Position numbers and translations under genes: made by a program. From Taeniopygia guttata (Eukaryota; Chordata; Aves; Passeriformes; Estrildidae), in NCBI RefSeq assembly GCF_048771995.1, contig NC_133026.1, positions 108,496,001 to 108,560,000 of the forward strand: a stretch of DNA of 64,000 nucleotides, given 5' to 3'. The notes under the pieces were generated by a model, which did no database searches, was not told the DNA's origin, and saw only the letters and a list, made by a program, of their open reading frames with translations. Of the stretch, positions 62,080-64,000 are shown one piece after another (position 1 is the stretch's first letter; each line of letters opens with the position of its first letter).

Positions 62080-64000
62080 GTAAGTCACATTAAAACAATG
62101 AGTGAAAGATGGGAAAGGCAATAGGAAGAAGCCAAATAGCTGAAAGAGCAGTTACACATTCTCTAAAGTGAGATGTCTGCTTTGCTGAGAGGAAAGATAA
62201 CTACAATTGAATTAACTTGCTGCAGACTGTCTTCTAAATGTACTGTAGTTTCAACTAAAAAAAAAATGGTTTATAATGCTTGATAAATCTCATGAACGCA
62301 AGAAAGTATTTTAAGCTATCCTTTAATTCGGTCATCACTTCTCTTCAGTTTCATTGCAAAGGTCTATACTACCTTTAAGTACCCAGCAATGAACTGCTGC
62401 ATTGTTACCAGAAGTATCAGATGGACTTTTACATTTTAAAACCAAGACTCTTGTCGAGAATCCTAGCTTTATTGGACATTTTCCATCTTTCTAAATGGAT
62501 TTTCATTCTCACAACACCACAGTTTTAAAAAGAAACTGTTTTGAACATATACCACATCATATTTGATAGCCTTCTTTTCTTCAGGATAAAGGACTTAGCC
62601 AAAAGGAGAAAATTTGGGGATAAATCTTTCCTCACCTTCTCCCCCACAAAGAGGAAACCATACCTCAAATAATAAAAAAGAATCTTCAGATATATAAATA
62701 TTGCCATGTCTTTTGAAAAACATAATTGAGAATTTAAGATGCAGATGACTTTTTTTAATTGCCCTCACGTTCAGTATATATTAACACAAAAAAAAATAAA
62801 AAGCAATTTTTACTTAAAGGACAGCCTGAAATTAAATTAGAAAAATTCTTAGGGGATACACAGAATGAGTATTCTTTATTCACCAAGCAATATTCCACTT
62901 CCACACTAAGCTCCGCATGATAGTTGCAAAGTCTCACCTGAGACCTTTTCAGGGATGCAAGCAGTCTATTACACCTTTAAAAAGTAGTGAGAAAGGGCTC
63001 TCAAGGACGTAAGCTGGCATAGCCCATGAACTTCAACTGTGGAATCCCGGACTTAGATGTATTTCTAGAAATTTCTGCAGAAACTGTTCATACGCCTCTT
63101 TGGCAACATGGAGCAGTGGGCTGGCAAAAGCAACACTGCTCTCATGTGTCCTTGAAAAATACAGGTACAGTGAAGGCCACACATCCTTGTACAATGTGGG
63201 GAAAACAATCTATTCATGTTGTCTGCTTAAATTGCCTCACTCCCTCAAGTGAGAAGACAATTTCACACATATTCTATCACTGTAAATGCGTGAAATTTTC
63301 CAGTAAGTGTGTTCAGTTCACTTATCTTCATTTCTGAGCTTAGAGACTCTATATAAAGATACTCATAGCAGCTGGATGTTGACTGAAGTGTTAAAAACAC
63401 ATTTAACATTTGAAACCAGGTAAGCAAAAGTCATGCTAATAGTAAATCAGCCTCTCTCAGCTTGATAATTTGTAAATAATTGAATGTTAGCAAGAGGTCC
63501 TGTAACAAATGTTCTCAATTAATGCATTTGGTATTATCTGAAAAAGCTTATTAGAGAAGTGACCAGTTATCTAGCAATGATCAATCTATGACAAAGAAAA
63601 AAAGAGACAATTGAAGAGATATAAAATTTCTGATAACTGACTATAGAGCATCTTGAGAGATATAAATGGTATTCTATACCTTATTTTCTAAGCTATATGA
63701 AAAAAAAAATAACCAAGTCCTAAGTAATGCACTGCACAATGACATAATTTTTCTCTGCATGCAATTTGAATAAGATATGCTCAGCAAAAAATTGGCAGCT
63801 AGAACAAAAGACAGCGATCTTTACATACCAAAATTGGGCACTGGCAACTCTGTTATTTGTGGATAAACTACCTTATATGAAAAACCCCTAGTATTACATA
63901 ATTTCTTTCACAGAAAGGTGTTTCAAAAAAGGGACATGTCTGAGAGACAGCATTCAATATTGTTTCTGGACCCCTAAATGGGTTGGTATTCAAAGATGTA
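62080..64000 (+). other. Start of intron 2 of the TTR-like gene
   Basis: AT-rich intronic DNA with no TTR exon 3-like sequence in any frame. Since TTR intron 2 is 4858 bp, absence of exon 3 within 1.9 kb is not evidence that it is missing. Confidence 0.6.

Overview
The window is bird nuclear DNA. It has vertebrate multi-exon genes with GT-AG introns, several degraded CR1 LINE copies (the dominant avian retroposon), a solo-LTR relic of a type common in birds, and proteins matching avian/vertebrate desmoglein-2 and transthyretin. DSG2 followed by TTR on the same strand is the order known from mammals, at the end of the desmosomal cadherin cluster. The species cannot be told from sequence alone. 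Family comparisons below are from memory, not from searches.

Layout: 1-6.7 kb is upstream intergenic DNA holding CR1 relics and a long TA microsatellite, with no exon seen. A CpG island (about 6.9-7.37 kb) carries the promoter and first exon of DSG2. DSG2 runs from 7195 to 28631 on the + strand in 15 coding exons; all exon phases join, giving 1121 residues. Intron 13 appears to use a rare GC donor. From 28.6 to 49.8 kb lies about 21 kb without a recognisable protein gene: probable DSG2 3' UTR, an LTR relic, a minus-strand CR1, an isolated CpG island at about 36.68-36.87 kb, and a TATGG pentanucleotide array near 49.0 kb. TTR follows (50104-58015, four coding exons, 150 residues), with a TATA box and a proximal promoter resembling the mammalian HNF1/FOXA module, and a polyadenylation signal at 58171.

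The most notable find is a second transthyretin gene starting only about 2 kb downstream of the first. Its exon 1 (60198-60266) and exon 2 (61949-62079) are intact, and it has its own TATA box and liver-type promoter module. Exons 3-4, if present, lie beyond the right edge. This copy differs from TTR in a eutherian-like exon 2 length (131 versus 140 nt), loss of the conserved N-terminal cysteine (His instead), substitutions around the hormone channel, and a compact promoter closer to the mammalian arrangement than TTR's own, which carries about 76 extra bases between the HNF1 and FOXA sites.

DSG2 is a desmosomal adhesion cadherin. TTR is a secreted thyroid-hormone and retinol-binding-protein carrier. 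They are neighbours by synteny and no functional link is implied.
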